A DNA stretch of 64,000 nucleotides, from positions 6,200,001 to 6,264,000 of the forward strand of contig NZ_CP039371.1 of the NCBI RefSeq assembly GCF_005080685.1, in the 5' to 3' direction. Source of the stretch: Pseudomonas putida. Its GTDB lineage: Bacteria; Pseudomonadota; Gammaproteobacteria; Pseudomonadales; Pseudomonadaceae. This document shows, in pieces, positions 62,006 to 64,000 of the stretch. The stretch's first letter is position 1; every line of letters starts with the position of its first letter. The notes under the pieces were generated by a model that did no database searches, was not told the DNA's origin, and was given only the letters and a program-made list of their open reading frames with translations. The translations under genes were made by a program, and so were the position numbers.

Positions 62006-62098
62006 AAAGCCGCAGCCATATCCAGAAACCAAACCACACGCCACTAAGCCAACGCGACCGCTAGCCTTGCGACACCTATCCTTCCCGAGTAAACCCGA

Positions 62099-62554
62099 AT
62101 GCCTCGCTACCATGCTCATCTGCTTCGCCGTGGTCGCTACTCGGAGCCCGGCAGGCCATATCTGCTGACCACCGTGACCCAAAACCGCCAACCGCTGTTC
62201 CATGATTTTCACCTGGCACGCTTGGTCATTCATCAACTGCAGTTATCGGTGCAAGAAGGGACCTGTCAGTCACTCGCCTGGGTACTGATGCCCGACCATC
62301 TACATTGGCTCGTCGAGCTCAAGGACGCCTCGCTGGCCACGCTGATGCGCAAGTTCAAGTCGCGCTCCAGCCTTGCTCTGCATCGGGCCGGGGTAGCGCA
62401 TGAGCGTATCTGGCAACCCGGCTACCAGGACCGCGCTCTAAGGCGCGAGGAGAGTATCCGGCACATAGCCAGGTACATAGTCGCCAATCCCCTGAGGGCG
62501 GGGTTGGTGAGGAGTGTCAGGGAGTATCCGCATTGGGATGCGGTATGGCTGTAG
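62099..62554 (+). CDS. REP-associated tyrosine transposase (RAYT, IS200/IS605-like)
   Basis: 151 residues. HUH motif in PDHLHWLVEL (His67-Leu-His69) and catalytic Tyr109 in WQPGYQDRALR give the Y1 transposase active site. LTTVTQNRQPLF and the C-terminal IARYIVANPLRAGLV match the RAYT group. It recognises single-stranded REP with the GTRG tetranucleotide. Intact and flanked on both sides by GTAG-type REP pairs, so probably domesticated or active. ATG 62099 has no clear SD. Confidence 0.92.
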   Translation: MPRYHAHLLRRGRYSEPGRPYLLTTVTQNRQPLFHDFHLARLVIHQLQLSVQEGTCQSLAWVLMPDHLHWLVELKDASLATLMRKFKSRSSLALHRAGVAHERIWQPGYQDRALRREESIRHIARYIVANPLRAGLVRSVREYPHWDAVWL

Positions 62555-62564
62555 AACGGTGGTG

Positions 62565-62642
62565 AGGCATTCGCGGGTGAACCCGCTCCTACAGGGATCA
62601 GTGGTAGACCTGTAGGAGCGGGTTTACCCGCGAATGGGCCGG
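62565..62642. repeat. Inverted REP pair, GTAG type, right of the RAYT
   Basis: CATTCGCGGGTGAACCCGCT and CGGGTTTACCCGCGAATGGG, heads GTAG. It ends exactly at the stop codon of the potI gene (62643). Confidence 0.9.
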
Positions 62643-63536
62643 TCAGGCCGAAGCTGCTGCCTGGACCGGGCGCTTGACCTGCGGCTGCGAGGCGTTGGCG
62701 GCGGCGCCTTCCTCGATGGCCTGCTGGATGGCCTTGCGACGGCGCTCTTCGGCCTGGCGGCTGAAGTACCAGACCAGGAAGGTCACCAACGACACCGATA
62801 GCAGGATCAGGCTGGCCACGGCGTTGATCTCGGGCTTCACGCCCAGGCGCACAGCCGAGAACACCTCCATCGGCAGCGTGGTCGAACCCGGGCCGGACAC
62901 GAAGCTCGCCAATACCAAGTCATCCAGCGACAGGGCGAACGACATCATGCCACCAGCAGCCAGCGACGGCGCGATCATCGGGATGGTGATCAGGAAGAAC
63001 ACCTTCCACGGTTTGGCACCCAGGTCCATGGCCGCTTCCTCGATCGACAGGTCCAGCTCACGCAGGCGCGCCGACACCACGACCGCCACGTAGGCCGCGC
63101 AGAACGTGGTGTGGGCGATCCAGATGGTGACGATGCCACGCTCCTGGGGCCAGCCGATCATCTGCGCCATGGCCACGAACAACAGCAGCAGCGAAAGACC
63201 GGTGATCACCTCGGGCATCACCAACGGCGCGGTGACCAGGCCACCGAACAGCGTGCGGCCCTTGAAGCGAGTGACCCGGGTCAGCACGAAGGCCGCCAGG
63301 GTACCCAGGGCCACCGCGGCCACCGCGGTGTAGCAGGCGATTTCCAGCGAACGCATCACCGAACCCATCAGCTGGGTGTTGTCGAGCAGGCCGACGTACC
63401 ACTTCACCGACCAGCCACCCCACACCGTCACCAGCTTCGAGGCGTTGAACGAGTAGATCACCAGGATCAGCATCGGCAGGTAGATGAACAGCAAGCCGAG
63501 CACCAGCATCAGCTTGGAGAAACCGAAGCGCTTCAT
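62643..63536 (-). CDS. potI: Polyamine ABC transporter permease (PotI/SpuH type)
   Basis: 297 residues with six membrane helices; VKWYVGLLDNTQLM, the coupling loop EEAAMDLGAKPWKVFFLITIPM and LDDLVLASFVSGPGSTTLP are the PotC/PotI hallmarks. C-terminal tail after residue 260 is soluble and rich in charged residues. It forms the spermidine/putrescine channel with PotH. It starts inside the stop of the potH gene (ATGA overlap). Confidence 0.92.
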   Translation of the reverse strand: MKRFGFSKLMLVLGLLFIYLPMLILVIYSFNASKLVTVWGGWSVKWYVGLLDNTQLMGSVMRSLEIACYTAVAAVALGTLAAFVLTRVTRFKGRTLFGGLVTAPLVMPEVITGLSLLLLFVAMAQMIGWPQERGIVTIWIAHTTFCAAYVAVVVSARLRELDLSIEEAAMDLGAKPWKVFFLITIPMIAPSLAAGGMMSFALSLDDLVLASFVSGPGSTTLPMEVFSAVRLGVKPEINAVASLILLSVSLVTFLVWYFSRQAEERRRKAIQQAIEEGAAANASQPQVKRPVQAAASA

Positions 63537-64000
63537 GCCCTGCCCTCCATCTCTTTGGCCTGGCTACGGTTGAACAGCAGGATCGGCACGATCAGGATCG
63601 CCAGCATCACCACCGCCAGGGCCGAGGCCACCGGCCAGTCACGGTTGTTGAAGAATTCCTGCCACAGCACCTTACCGATCATCAGGGTTTCCGGACCGCC
63701 CAGCAGCTCAGGAATCACGAACTCGCCCACCACCGGGATGAACACCAGCATGCAGCCGGCGATGATGCCGTTCTTGGACAGCGGCACGGTGATCTTCCAG
63801 AAGCTGTTGAACGTGCTCGAACCCAGGTCCGATGCTGCCTCGAGGAGGCTCGGGTCATGCTTCACCAGGTTGGCGAACAGCGGCAGGATCATGAACGGCA
63901 GGTACGAATAGACCACGCCGATATACACCGCGAGGTTGGTATTGAGGATCTGCAGCGGCTGGTCGATCAGCCCCGTCCACAGCAGGAAGCCATTGAGCAG
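63533..64000 (-). CDS. potH: Polyamine ABC transporter permease (PotH/SpuG type), partial
   Basis: The frame is open to the right edge, so the N terminus is missing. The visible 155 residues contain LQILNTNLAVYIGVVYSYLPFM and EAASDLGSSTFNSFWKITVP, matching PotB/PotH-type permeases at the channel partner's coupling loop. ATPase and binding-protein genes should lie to the right, outside this window. Confidence 0.9.
   Translation of the reverse strand: MLNGFLLWTGLIDQPLQILNTNLAVYIGVVYSYLPFMILPLFANLVKHDPSLLEAASDLGSSTFNSFWKITVPLSKNGIIAGCMLVFIPVVGEFVIPELLGGPETLMIGKVLWQEFFNNRDWPVASALAVVMLAILIVPILLFNRSQAKEMEGRA

Larger units (their letters stand above)
61770..62098. other. Intergenic region between triA and the RAYT gene
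   Basis: About 330 bp. It holds a CACAAAT-G-ATTTGTG palindrome at 61789-61803, a GTAG REP pair at 61909-62005, and otherwise no coding signal. No repressor gene for triABC is adjacent; the region between the palindrome and the pair would hold the promoter. Confidence 0.6.

Noticed and set aside
15823..62642. Many repeated palindromes as a possible CRISPR array
   Set aside because: They are dispersed, inverted in pairs, carry GTRG heads and have no regular spacers; they are REP elements.

Overview
The window is about 64 kb of GC-rich chromosome from a Pseudomonas, almost certainly the P. putida group. The evidence is the protein set (CadR/CadA, PchP, PtsP, OscA, a 2-aminoethylphosphonate ABC transporter, TriABC-type RND pump, SpuGH/PotHI-type permeases), the strong G/C third-position bias, and many 35-40 bp REP palindromes carrying the 5'-GTRG tetranucleotide typical of Pseudomonas. 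I see no rRNA, tRNA, CRISPR array, prophage or plasmid function. This is mostly core chromosome with a few accessory insertions.

Layout. 0-9 kb: mutM (cut by the left edge), an HDOD protein, a DJ-1/PfpI protein, rlmI, ilvD, pchP, the cystine carrier tcyP and folA. 9-11.7 kb: a DUF2868 membrane protein overlapping a DUF3482 GTPase. 11.8-16.8 kb: a three-gene 2-aminoethylphosphonate (AEP) importer and its LysR regulator. 16.8-19.6 kb: divergent cadA/cadR with a MerR-type operator between them. 19.6-35.5 kb: housekeeping genes (tauE-like, lgt, thyA; rppH-ptsP; ilvA; rpiA; two SdiA-regulated/YjiK-like proteins; a FAH-family enzyme; D-2-hydroxyglutarate dehydrogenase divergent from serA). 35.5-43.7 kb: small envelope or periplasmic proteins and hydrolases, including a substrate-binding protein missing its second lobe and a penicillin-acylase-family Ntn hydrolase.

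43.7-56.4 kb looks like a sulfur-acquisition island: an amino-acid-type ABC importer, a 27-residue small ORF with its own terminator, an orphan MetQ-like binding protein, an AAA+ sigma-54-activator-like protein with no DNA-binding domain and no GAFTGA loop, a small serine hydrolase, a tonB-exbB-exbD operon, and oscA-sbp-cysT-cysW-cysA. Several AT-rich promoter regions here, and that of tcyP, share a TATATTCC/TTATTCC box that I read as a candidate CysB-type (sulfur starvation) signal. 56.5-61.8 kb is a triABC-like RND operon with two membrane-fusion proteins and no outer-membrane channel gene. 62.1-62.6 kb is a REP-associated tyrosine transposase (RAYT) flanked by REP pairs of the GTAG type. 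The right end holds potI and part of potH for polyamine uptake.

The main candidates for something undescribed are the GAFTGA-less, HTH-less AAA+ protein, the 27-residue ORF with its perfect terminator and palindromic upstream operator, the collapsed substrate-binding protein, and the 51-bp-arm inverted repeat at 36.73-36.84 kb. All functional statements are from sequence reading and family knowledge; no database search was run.
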